Shown piece by piece: positions 11,312 to 21,398 of a stretch of DNA of 64,000 bases; within the stretch, counting starts at the first letter, position 1; the number at the start of each line of letters is the position of its first letter. The stretch is from Phytophthora quininea (lineage: Eukaryota > Oomycota > Peronosporomycetes > Peronosporales > Peronosporaceae), in NCBI GenBank assembly GCA_011947345.1, contig JAAVTG010000005.1, positions 62,001 through 126,000 on the forward strand. Reading direction: 5' to 3'. Both the position numbers and the translations under genes were made by a program. The notes beneath the pieces were generated by a model. It was not told the DNA's origin and did no database searches. It was given only the letters and a program-made list of their open reading frames with translations.

Positions 11312-11598
11312 TCTCGAGAATAGTTGGGACGATGGGGCGAAGTTTGCGCTCGATGACGTACAAATGAAAGTGCTATTCGTGCCATCGATCAATGGCCCCG
11401 TTGGGAGGGAGATCTCTTTGCGTCGAGTAATAGCGATTACCGGACGGGCTCAATACATTTTGAAACCATGTGTTTAGTCTCAGCGCCAGACTCGTGGACT
11501 CTGTTGACGCCAAAACGCGAGAGAATAAACACCCGGCGCCAGTGTCTCTCTCACGCACTTTGTCATCTACCGACGACTACACGTGTACCGACGACTCA

Positions 11599-13020
11599 AT
11601 GAGTAGCACGATATTCACGGCAGAACTGCTCGAAGCCTCATCGTCACTGGATGAGTTGTTAGCTGGGATGGCACCACTCGACCTGGAACTTGCGAGCACA
11701 GACCCGAAACCAGCCGACCGCGAAGTTGTCTCCGTGGCTACCTGTAAGACAGACTCAATCAAGCCGAAGAAGAAGCGAGTGCGACGAGAAGTGCGAGAAC
11801 TCAAGTACCTTCGTGACCAGGCGCGGAAACTCGAGCTCAGATTTGAACAGCTCCAAAAACGAGTGTCGACTGGCAAACAACGCTACGTCGCCGCATCGAA
11901 CAACCACAAGAATCACACAGCTGAGCACGCCAAACACCCTACAGTGCTTTCAGTGTGGAGTAGCATCGCAGAACGACAACTTCGCGAACGAGTTCAAAGC
12001 GAACAACTGCACAGGACGCTCCGAACAGCATGCTCGGACCAAGCCAGGTTTATAGCTGAGCTGAAGAAAAACCTGAACGCTTGGACTCGACACAAGGTGA
12101 GTTCATCGTGGTCTACTGGTCTGTAGCGCACTAACGGCGTCATATTTGCTGTGAACAGCAACTCGATACATCACTGATTGTCCGACAACCCACCGCTTTC
12201 CGGGATTTGTGGGCACAGGATGCCGCCGAGATTTTTGCCGAACAGTTGATGCTGGTAAAACGGATGAACGCGGATTTACAGCAGCATTCGTACAGCTGCA
12301 GTTTGCCACAAGCTTCGTCGGAGCTCACTAAGGGTGAGGAGGTCGTGAAAAGGAACCCGAGCGTCCGAGCAGGCGTCGTGTTTGAAATGCACACCACCAC
12401 AACGCTGCCGTTTGACGTGCATGTGGCTGGGAATGCGTACTGGCGGATGAGTGTGTACGAAGCGTACAACCGGCAAGGTTCGCATGTGGAGGTGGGTCTG
12501 CATCATTGCCATTGCGGCTCAGGAATGATTTCTTTTGTGCCTACTCATGTGATGTATCTTGCTTGCTTAGAATTTGGACACCTCTAGCGACCTCGTTGCT
12601 GCCTCGTTTTCGTTGAATGTCGCGTGTGAAGACTTTACGGCAAATATTCATGGCCATCAAACCTGCAAGAGATACATCAACGAAGACTCGGAATGCATTG
12701 TCTGGGTTGGGTATGCCAACCCAGTTGAGTTCAACGGCGCCAGGTTTTGTGGTGTCCAATGCAGACAGTCCGGGTGGATCAAGCTGCGGAAATGCCCTGG
12801 TCAAGCGACCGGTTCGACCAGTGTCGAGACATACTCGATAATGTATCCCGTGTTCAAGGATGGAACGGTTGATGAAGCTGGACAGATCCGAGCGCTGATT
12901 GATTCCATGGGCAGAGCACACGGCAAGACGAACGACATTTACTGCCAGATGATACGCGAGTTGCTAGTGGAAGAAGACTGGAAAGCTTCGTGCGTGACTG
13001 GAACGGCAACTTTGACATAG
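11599..13020 (+). CDS. P7: bZIP-like / START-like protein (intact)
   Basis: An intact member. Exons are 11599-12096, 12159-12491 and 12571-13020, with GT-AG phase-0 introns of 62 and 79 nt at the two standard family positions. The acidic N-terminus holds SSSLDELLAGMAPLDLELAS; the basic and coiled-coil part is KKKRVRREVRELKYLRDQA, followed by VWSSIAERQLRERVQSEQ. The START-like half has VFEMHTTTTLPFDVHVAGNAYWRM, GHQTCKRYINEDSECIVWVG, RQSGWIKLRKC and RELLVEEDWKA. It ends 20 bases before the convergent stop of P8. Role inferred as for the family; no ligand can be named. Confidence 0.82.
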
Positions 13021-13040
13021 TGTACAAGTTCAAAACCTTG

Positions 13041-14177
13041 TTACAATATGTTTGCTTGCACCAGAGTGTCTTCGACACAGTGATTAAAGTACGTGACTGA
13101 CGCGTCCCAGGCTGCAACGCCAACCATATTTACACTCGTCAGAATGCGTTCTTGGCCGGGTTTGTCGTATCGGACTGCTTCGCGGTGAGATTCCATGACA
13201 CTGACGGGTCCAAGTTCTGTTAAACCCTTTTCAGAGACAACTAAGCGGAGCGTCTCGTAAAACACGACGGAGGGCGAGGTGTTGGGCTCCACATACACCC
13301 TCGAAACGAACACAGTTCTGTTCTCTTTAACATACTTCCGACTCACTCTCCAGTTTTGAATTGTGACGGTCAGATCTCCAGTCGAAAAAGAAGCGATCTA
13401 CGTCGTCAACAATGCGTTCTTAGCGTTGTGAAAATACTACACAGAGTTCAATCAGACAGGATAGCACTTCTATATGATAGCAACCAGACACAGACCCACG
13501 TACACTTGAAGCGAACTGATTCGAACCAGAGCATTGCTCCCAAGACAATCCCAGACAGCGTTCTCCGTTCGTCGTCTTGGAAACGGGAGAGCGTAGCTAT
13601 CCAGAAATTCGACAAAGTTTTGGGAGTCCTCACTCGCAATGTTCCTCCGACCTGGGCATGGAAGCTCGTGCATCTTGTCCTTCTCAAAGAGATTGTTCAC
13701 CCCAGCATAGATCTCATCAAGACCCACCAGTAATCGATCAAACACTGGGTCACTACGCAGACGATTATTTGCAGCGATGTTGGCCCATAGTTGGTTCCGG
13801 CTGTACACCTGAGCAGCATTCTGCATAACCTCTAAGCGCATCCGACGCTGGAGCATGCGTCGCAATGATTTTGCTATCCGCAATTGGTGTTGCAGCAGAC
13901 TCCGTAGTTTGATGTTCTCGTTGACAGATTGCTGTCGACGTGTCGCTTCTTCCATCGCCCTGCGCTTCTCATTGCAGACACGCAGTAGTAAATCTCCACC
14001 ATCTCGCTCTTCCACTGAAATCTCCAGCTGTGCCAGTCTGGATCGGAGCTGCTGCTCCAGTTTGTGCAGCTTCTCCATCTCCATCTTGCGTCTCTTGACG
14101 GTCCCCACGGGTGCGGCTTTACTGCCTTGGGTGGCCAGCTCTCCGGACGTGAGCTGGTGGGGAGACCAGACTGCTCC
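13041..14177 (-). CDS. P8: divergent family member
   Basis: A diverged copy close to P10. The open frame 13506 to about 14108 carries a coiled coil rich in Arg and Gln (KMEMEKLHKLEQQLRSRLAQ), the helix RQQSVNENIKLRSLLQHQLR, and VFDRLLVGLDEIYAGVNNLF. The second exon, 13041-13397, begins after an AG at 13399-13398 and reads GDLTVTIQNWRVSRKYVKEN; an intron 13505-13398 fits. The start is not certain. The coiled-coil frame has no ATG before MEMEKL (about 14085), while an ATG at 14177 in another frame (MEQSGLPTS) would need a one-base shift. The classical basic region is reduced to TVKRRKM, so DNA binding is doubtful. Confidence 0.6.
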
Positions 14178-14474
14178 ATGGTTGACCGAGTCACTCTGAC
14201 TCGAAATCGCAAAAATTTAGCTTGGGGCGGCTGAACTTTAGCGTCAAAAGAAGCCAGCAACTGCAACACACGGCGACGGCAATTGTCTGCAGTGACGCTA
14301 TCCAGCCGCTGCACAACCCTCCAAAGTCTCTCGACGGTGGTGGTGCTGCTAATTCATTGATCCGCTGGGTGTCCGCATAGAAATTGCTCGCCGAGTTGCA
14401 GCAATCTGCTCGTCCCAGCACCAGCCGTAATCAAGCGGCTAGATTTGCCAGTCTCCCCCATAGTGCTACCTGCC

Positions 14475-15739
14475 ATGAGCTCCTTCTGCGGAGACGAACA
14501 CGCGCTGGACGAGCTCATTGCGGGGATCAACAGTGACTTCTTGTGCCCCTCCATGGACTCCATCAAAGCAGGCGTGAAGACTGAGCCGCAGCAGCCAATG
14601 CCGCCGCCAGCGAAGCCCAAGAAGAAGCGCGTTCGACGTCAGAAGTTGGAGCTGGACTACCTGCGGGACCTCGTGGGGAAACTGGAGACGCAGATGACCC
14701 AGCTCAAGACCAAGCAACAGGACGACACGCCCACGGTGAAGCAGGAACAGATCGAGCCGACGCAGTCCATTTGGAAACCCATCGCAGAGCGCCAGCAGAA
14801 GGAGAGAGCGCGCGCCGAAGAGAAGAACCAGAAGCTGCGGGTGTCGTTGGAAGGGCAATTGAAATTGGCCAACAAACTGGAGAAGATACTGCGGAAACGG
14901 CCTAGAAACGAGGAGATGGAGGTGTTGGCAGGCATCAAACGGTTCAAACCACTACTCGACACGACCGTCGCCCCCACAGACGATGAAATATTTGCAGATC
15001 AATATGCGCACGTTATGCGTGCTCACCTCGACGTGGACGAATTGTTTGGCGGGCTCGAGTTTTCGAACCGAGACAACACCTTTGTGATATCCACGTCATG
15101 AACGACGCGACATCAGACTCTGGCGTCGCGTTCGTGACCAAAGCCAACGCAATGCTGCCGTTCGATGTGCATGTAACGGAAAAGGCCTTTTGGCGAGCAT
15201 TGGCGGAGGAAGGCACCACGACGATGAGCTACTTTTGCGAGCCTAGGGTGTCCACGGAGGACCTGTTGTCGCGATCGTGTGGCCTTCGCTTTGACGCTGG
15301 GTGTTTTCACACCAACGTGCGGGGAAAGCAAACGTATCGTAAATACGTGGATAACAACCGAGCTGTGATCATGTGGAAGTCGCTATGGGAGCCTTCCGAG
15401 ATCAATGACACCAAATTCAATGGGCTCAAGTGTATCCAAACAGGATGGATTGTCCTTCGTGGCGTGGACTTGTCGGACTCGAGCGAACTGGTGCGATCCG
15501 ATCATAATCGTTGCAATAGTTCTATGCCCATGATGTCCACGTCACTGCAGTCGTATTCGAAGATGACACTGGAACTTCAGGATGACATTGCCGATCAAGA
15601 GTTTCAGGTGGGAGCGCTTACGAATTTCGTGGTTAACTCACACGACACAATCACAGAAGTGTGTGGGAAGACGATCAATAAAGTGCTCGTCGAGGAAGAC
15701 TGGAATCTCAACGGCTGGCTAGAAAACATTGCAATTTAG
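14475..15739 (+). CDS. P9: intronless bZIP-like / START-like protein
   Basis: The ATG at 14475 gives a short acidic start, PPPAKPKKKRVRRQKLELDYLRDLV, the helix IWKPIAERQQKERARAEEKN, then directly NEEMEVLAGIKRFKP and DDEIFADQYAHVMRAHLD with no intron at the usual position. The second half, from 15098, continues VAFVTKANAMLPFDVHVTEKAFWRA, GKQTYRKYVDNNRAVIMWKS, QTGWIVLRG, GALTNFVVNS and LVEEDWN, again without the second intron. A single-base shift is needed between about 15085 and 15098. Loss of both introns could reflect a retrocopy or gene conversion with cDNA. Confidence 0.68.
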
Positions 15740-15746
15740 GTGGTCT

Positions 15747-16698
15747 TTATTTTTGGATGCCATTCTGTACGAGTATATCTTCAACTGTCCGGTTAAAGCA
15801 CGTTAGAGATCTTCTCCACTGAGTGAGACTTTCTTGAGGAAGGCAATCGACCGTCTCGAAAGATGGGAATGTGGACTGGATGTGAGTCTCGATGATCGAT
15901 GCCGATCCACAGCTTCTTTCCACTGGTCGAACCACGCGCCAGATAGTTTCATCGTATGCCACAGTGATGGAGGGAACGCTGGCCGTGCAAGTTTCCTGAA
16001 TCGCGAAGTAAGTGCGTCCCGACTCGATATACTTGCGGCCAGCCTTGCGGATGAGAAGATTAACTTGAAAGTCCCCGCATGTAACAGTACGCAGGCTTTG
16101 CAGGCTTGTGCGGTTATCAGCCGCAAACAACTGCAACACGTTCCCGTCAGAGTGACATTCCTGAACAAAACCTTCTGTCGTACTTCGTCGTAGATCACAT
16201 TGTTTCCAGGTGTGCGCGGCTCTCGCTTTATCAGTCGGGCCCAGAGAGCTTGCTCTGTTGCCTCGACGGTAAATGGCACTTCGTAGCGATCCATAAACTC
16301 CACTTGCAAGCCGCACGAACTGTTCACCTACACGCGCGTTGCTTTCTCTGAGCAAGAAGACACGATGGATGTCTGCTGATCGTTCAAAGCTGCAATCAGT
16401 CGCTGGAATACAACCGCAGTGTCTTTAGGTGGCCCAAAGCTGCTCTCAAATGCCATCAATTCGTAGAACTCAAGCGCGTTCTTGACTGCCAAAGCATTCA
16501 AGCGCTGTTTCAGCATCGACTGCAGCCTCCGTGCTTGCTGGACTTGTGTACGCATTACCTTGCGCAGTCGTTTATTCTCCACGTCCGATATTTCGCGAGC
16601 GAAAGACTCTCGCGTTGCAGCATCTTCCCACGACTCATTGAGCAACTTGTTCACAGCCATGCGCTGCCAGCGATCCAAAGGCAAATGTACAGCTTTGT
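15747..16698 (-). pseudogene. P10, 3' half: family member cut by transposons
   Basis: The frame starts abruptly near 16690 with LPLDRWQRMAVNKLLNESWE, which is the middle of the family's second helix, followed by ENKRLRKVMRTQVQQARRLQSM and VFQRLIAALNDQQTSIV. It then needs frame changes near 16330 and 16150 to read FMDRYEVPFTVEATEQALWARL and GDFQVNLLIRKAGRKYIESG. It ends at 15747 with TVEDILVQNGIQK. The basic region and N-terminus are missing here, but a minus-strand N-terminal half without a C-terminus lies at 26276-26560, on the far side of the transposon nest. P8 is the nearest relative. Confidence 0.7.
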
Positions 16699-16703
16699 TG
16701 TAG
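16699..16703. repeat. Left copy of candidate 5-bp target duplication TGTAG
   Basis: TGTAG occurs at 16699-16703 and again at 26271-26275, exactly at the two edges where the P10 coding text stops. Five bases can match by chance, so this is only a candidate target-site duplication for the composite insertion. Confidence 0.35.
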
Positions 16704-17022
16704 GAGGATTGGGCCCGAAGCTCTCATCATTTTTGCTGGGTAATGGTAGTCTTCCAAAACTCGCACAATCTGCTTTTGTGTTGAAGGCGCAACGCGCGCA
16801 CAGATGCTGTCACAAGCGACTCATATATCGATCACAACTGTTGCTCAGACTAAAAATCGTCTGAGCAAACTTGTGTTGAGCGAACAGATTCAAAGGACGT
16901 AGAGCGGTCTCGAGGACGTTGCTCACTGAGGCTGACTAGAACCGGCCCTCATACAGTAACAGCTACTTCGGCTCCGTTTTCATTTGCAAGTTTTCGACTA
17001 GCTCCAACAACTACTCGTCACG

Positions 17023-18109
17023 ATGCCGACCTCGGTGAAGAAGACGCAAGGTAAAAGCTTCAAGACTGCCGAAATCAACAGTACGTCATGATTTTCTCTT
17101 ACTTGGTAAGGTGTCTGGTTGATCATGGGATTGTATCGCGTCACCAGGGATGTTGGCGCTCGTTGAGGCACGTTTACCCTTCGGAGCTGAGCAGTGGCAG
17201 ATCGTAGCGTCTCTCTATAACTCTCAGTTGCCTGCCGGATGGGCCCAGCGGGACGGCGAAAGCTTAAAGAGAAAGTTTCTTGGCTTGAAGAATAAGAGGA
17301 AGCCTACTGGGGATCTCGATTGCCCGGAGGAGGTACGAAAGGCCAAGCGAGTCTTCCGGTTGATAGAGGCGCGGTGCGGCGTTGCAGACCTAAACGATGA
17401 TGACTCCGAGAGTGAGGACAGAGTCGGCGTCTTGTCTGTCACCGCCCATGCCGCAAATGACGGACTGGACGTGCGCGAAGAGCTGCCATTTCTCGAGAAT
17501 TCTGTCGACACTGTAGACAATTACGACCGCATCGACATGTCCGTTGATTCTGAACCAACTCTAGATGTAGACGGGCGATCGCCTCGGTCCGATACGGCTT
17601 CCCTCCTGAATGCGTCCTCTCCACCAGCTCAGACGCCTCCGCCGAGGCAATCTCGTCCACAAGGGCAGCGTCCACTGATGGCTACGGCTCGTACAGGGTT
17701 GAGCTCCAGCGAATTGGCTAATCTTTCAAGCAGCATTGTTGCCCCAAGGCCAAGTGCGCCAGCTCCACCTCCGCCAGTGTTTTTGAGCCAGACGGCCCAA
17801 CGACGTATTCGCCTTGATGAAGTACTGGACTCGCTGGCGAATGAACAACAGGCGGTGACTAGCGACCAGAGTATCGTGGGCGTGATGATAATTATGGATC
17901 AGCGCCAAGCTGCTCGAGAGGCCGAGTTACGACGAGAGCGCGAAGAGAGAGAGGCGATTCGGGAGGAACGTGAGCGCCAACTTCGACTGCAACTTGCCGA
18001 GCAACAAAGTGCACGAGACACGCAAAACCAGCAGCTGATGATGATGTTCATGGCGAAGATCTTTGGCGGTTCGGCGCAGACGCCACAACACAGTGACGAG
18101 GGAGCTTAG
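17023..18109 (+). CDS. Harbinger-associated Myb/SANT-like protein (DUF6818 type)
   Basis: Two exons, 17023-17080 and 17148-18109, are joined by a GT-AG intron of 67 nt in phase 1. The N-terminus (KSFKTAEIN, then MLALVEARLPFGAEQWQIVASLYN and LKRKFLGLKNKRKPTGD) matches the trihelix/SANT-like domain of the second protein of PIF/Harbinger elements in oomycetes, thought to help the transposase bind DNA and enter the nucleus. The middle is acidic and Pro-rich. The C-terminus (about residues 260-330) is a charged coiled coil (AAREAELRREREEREA). The frame is intact, unlike the neighbouring transposase, and the two genes converge. Confidence 0.72.
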
Positions 18110-18221
18110 TGGGTCCTTAGACAAAACCAGTAAGGCCAGATGAACATTAGTCGAACGGAGGAACAGGGTTCGATGCTGCATATACTTCTTTACTTGCAGA
18201 GAACTGTACAACAAAGATTAT

Positions 18222-19494
18222 TTAGCGGCCTTCATCGACTTGCCATGAAAACACTGCATATCTGACTGATACCGGTAGATCGTACGCGTAGATTGTACAA
18301 TCGGTAGATATTGGTGAGGCGCAGTTTCCGCTTGTCACGGTTGTACGGCAACGGTAAAAGGAGATGCCTGTAGCACTTCCGTGCCCAGCCCATGCCCCAC
18401 TCCGCAGATTTCGGACACAGGAAATCGCGTTGTTCATTGCAATCATGCCACTTTGGCACTCTGGACTAGCTCGTTCTAGGTCACCGTCTTTTAACGGCGT
18501 AATAATTCTCCCCGCCATCTCATCACTAACAGGAAACGCGGAATCTGTTGCGCATCGCCCGCCCTCCATTGTTTTACTTCCGTCAGCAAGTCTGTACTGG
18601 AGTCTGCGACTGATTTCGCCGTCGTTCCATGAGCCGGGGGGTATGGCGGCCCCAAATGAGAGTTCCATCAAAGCCGTAACACAGCACTCCTGTCACTTTC
18701 ACAGCATGAAGCCACCCTGAAAAAAGTTAGATTATTGATAATGCATCGCATTTCGCAGCAGCTTTACGTTACCGTTGAAGTAGGCATTCTGAACATCACT
18801 TGCCGACGGCTCTTGAACGTCATAATTCTTGCCATCGGCCACACAAAAGAACCCTTTCACAAGAGGCTCTTTACGTTCCACATGCACTGCCCATTCTTGC
18901 TGTTGGTCAAACGTCGGCCATTGAATACGTGCCTCGTGAATCTTCTGTAGCGATAAACACAAAGCAAGTTCTGTCTTACGCAGAACGCGAGATAATGTCG
19001 CCGGAACAACCCGAAACGTCCACACAGCGTTTTCTGCTCCACAGCAGCCGAATAAAAGTGCAGAATACAAGCTAGAACATTGTTCAGGCTATATAAGCGC
19101 GGAGGACGACCATGTTTCCCTGGTCCACTCTTGACTGTGTAGTGGCGTGAAAATACTCGGAATAAAGTCTCAAATGCTACCACAGGCAGCGAAACAAAAT
19201 TGATGAATGCACGTCATCTCGGCTCTTGTACATGGCGGCCCACGGACAGTCAGTTGGCGAAATCAGCACGCTCGACGTTATGTAGTTACGAACCCTGAGG
19301 GTCATTCGTACTCGTAGGAGAGCAGCAGTTTTCCAAACTATACGCTGCTTATGACGAATCTCGTTATCTCGGCGGTGCTTCGCGTCGATGAGCGTGATCA
19401 GGGTGTAGTCAGTCATGCTGAGCTGGTAGCCGAAAGGAGGTGACACGTCTTGGCACTGTAGATTCGACGGGATCAATTGCAAGTGACGCTTCAC
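18222..19494 (-). pseudogene. PIF/Harbinger DDE transposase, frame-broken
   Basis: Minus-strand pieces in three frames make up a DDE_Tnp_4-like protein: MYKSRDDVH (about 19230), LPVVAFETLFRVFSRHYTVK (about 19180), ALCLSLQKIHEARIQWPTFD and FFCVADGKNYDVQEPSASD (about 18960-18780), GWLHAVKVTGVLCYGFDG (about 18710), SWNDGEISRRLQYRLADG and GGRCATDSAFP (about 18630-18540), and YRHLLLPLPYNRDKR (about 18350). An intron is likely between YFNG and GWLHAV (ends in tttcag at about 18721). Frame breaks lie near 19190, 19025, at a CCCCCC run near 18640, and near 18450. Terminal inverted repeats were not found. Confidence 0.7.
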
Positions 19495-19628
19495 GTCGTA
19501 GTTTTCAACTACTTATATACCGCGCCGTGTTTGTCATTTTTGCAGGCCATACAACGCACAAGCCGAGCATATACCGCACATACATGGCGGATCAAATGGA
19601 TCGCAGAATTGAAATTGTGATCGGCATA

Positions 19629-19881
19629 CACTGCCCGCCAAGTGGTTACGCACACCCACGTTGGGAAGTCTAACTCGATCAATATTGCGAGTTCTGGAGC
19701 ACCGCTCGAGTATGTTGGTTTTACTATGCTGGCGCGCCTCCCACTTGTGTTAACGAGCGGGTTTTAGCAGGTTAAATAGGTGCTCACATACAACTGATCG
19801 TTTTGGTCAACACGTCCAATAATACGCACACCAGGTCAGTATACAAAGACCAAGTGAATCAGAATGTTGGTCAAATTCGAC
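19629..19881 (+). repeat. Left terminal inverted repeat of the mariner element
   Basis: It begins CACTGCCCGCCAAGTGG and ends TCAAATTCGAC. The reverse complement of 20908-21160 begins TACTGCCTGCCAAGTGG. The repeats stay colinear over all 253 bases. Confidence 0.9.
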
Positions 19882-19908
19882 GGCTCGCTCCTGGCCATTC
19901 GCGAAACA

Positions 19909-20902
19909 ATGGGCCGGGGCCCACCGCTCACAGAGCGAGAGCAAGGGAAGAACGAAGGGCTGAGCCAAGCTGGTGTGGGCGTTAGGGAAATCTCAGCGGG
20001 TAAAGCGCTCCACAGACGCGGTGCGGCGCGTTCTGGGCGGCGACGACGCGAAACCACGCAAGATGATGGGACCAACGCCTAGCTTCTCCGAGCGTGACTT
20101 TCGCCGCCTAGTTCGTGAAGCATCAACGGGAGATTTCTCACCTCCTCAGCTTAGGTCTATGCTTAATCTAACCCCTCTGTCAGTACAATGCAGCGAGTTC
20201 TTTCTAACGCTGATTGGCTTTGCTACACTGAACTAAACAGCACGTTGCCGCTGTCGAAGAAGGACAAAGCAGCGCGGAAGGAGTGGGCGTGGAAAATGCT
20301 AATGCAGCAGAAGACAAGGATGTGTGGGAGAAAATAATTTTTCCGACGAAAAAAGTGGAATCTGGACGGCCCGGACAACTTCCAGCATTACTGGCGAGAT
20401 CTGCGTCGCCCTCCTCGCGAGAATCATCGCCGCCAGGCCGGCGGAGGGTCGTGTATGGTGTGGACGGGCTTCTCTGCCAAGGGCAAGACGAAAATTGCGT
20501 TCTTGTCGGGGCGCCAAACCTCTGAAGACTTCATCTACACGGTATCTGAATTCCTCCTTCCATTTGCGCACCTCAACTACGGCACCGACTTCATCTATCA
20601 GCAAGATGGAGCCTCTATCCACACGTCCAAGGCCAGCATGGAGTTTTGGAGCAGCAGGGGTCCAGGTGCTGCAGCGGACGCCAAGATCTCCAGACCTGAA
20701 CCCCATCGAGAACTTGTGGTCGATCCTGACTCGCCGAGTCTACCACAACGGCCGCCAATTTGCCACAGTGACCGAGCTTCGCACTGCTATTGAAGAAGCA
20801 TACAAATCCATCGAACCCTCCGTTCTCCGCTCTCTAATCGACTCAATGCCGCGTCGCTGCCAGGAAGTGATCGACAAGAACGGCAACAAGACACACTACT
20901 AA
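19909..20902 (+). pseudogene. Tc1/mariner transposase, frame-broken
   Basis: The ATG at 19909 opens a helix-turn-helix region (MGRGPPLTEREQGKNEGLSQ, then RVKRSTDAVRRVLGG in the next frame). The catalytic triad is visible across frames: first Asp in FSDEKKWNLDGPDNF (about 20342-20376), second in YQQDGASIHTS (about 20602), third in RSPDLNPIENLW (about 20690-20720). Single-base breaks lie near 19985-20000, 20200, 20340, 20430 and 20650. The stop is at 20900-20902, six bases before the right repeat. By content this was a complete transposase. Confidence 0.8.
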
Positions 20903-20907
20903 TAAAA

Positions 20908-21160
20908 GTCGAATTTGACCAACATTCTGATTCGCTTGGTCTTTGTATACTGACCTGGTGTGCGTATTATTGGACGTGTTGACCAAAACGATCAGTTGTA
21001 TGTGAGCACCTATTTAACCTGCTAAAACCCGCTCGTTAACACAAGTGGGAGGCGCGCTAGCATAGTAAAACCAACATACTCGAGCGGTGCTCCAGAACTC
21101 GCAATATTGATCGAGTTAGACTTCCCAACGTGGGTGTGCGTAACCACTTGGCAGGCAGTA
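20908..21160 (-). repeat. Right terminal inverted repeat of the mariner element
   Basis: Inverted copy of 19629-19881 with equal length and only scattered differences, for example a single base change near 21058. It is followed by the TA duplication at 21161-21162. Confidence 0.9.
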
Positions 21161-21162
21161 TA

Positions 21163-21398
21163 TGCTTGGCGTTGAGCGATTTTTGGAAGACTACAAATGG
21201 CTGCTGGCAGAGAAGATTTGCGATGGCTCAAATGCCGAGGAACATAACCCAATGCTGCAAGGTCTTTGTTGTCGTGAGACTATGCGGCTTCCCGTGGAAC
21301 TTTGACAGAAACTATCAGCTTTACACCCAGCCGTCGGTTCATGACGAAGGTGTCTGACTGCCACCTTCAGTTGTGGTTTTGCCCCGTCGACCACAAGC
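21163..21398 (+). other. Unassigned stretch upstream of the Fanzor gene
   Basis: From the ATG at 21162 a short frame reads ERFLEDYKWLLAEKICDG, then PMLQGLCCRETMRLPVEL, before a stop near 21308. It is well formed but I do not recognise it. Two more stops separate it from the Fanzor ATG in the same frame. It may be a remnant of a longer N-terminus or of the element into which the mariner jumped. Confidence 0.35.

Larger units (their letters stand above)
19629..21160 (+). mobile_element. Tc1/mariner element with 253-bp inverted repeats
   Basis: The element is bounded by long inverted repeats at 19629-19881 and 20908-21160 and flanked on both sides by TA (19627-19628 and 21161-21162), the normal Tc1/mariner target duplication. 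It is 1532 bp long and holds one transposase gene. The repeats are almost identical (a few mismatches by eye), which points to a young insertion. Confidence 0.9.

Noticed and set aside
16690..16720. GGGCCC near the left edge of the nest as a Harbinger terminal repeat
   Set aside because: No inverted partner was found near 19500-19628 or 21163-21400, so a Harbinger end cannot be placed here.
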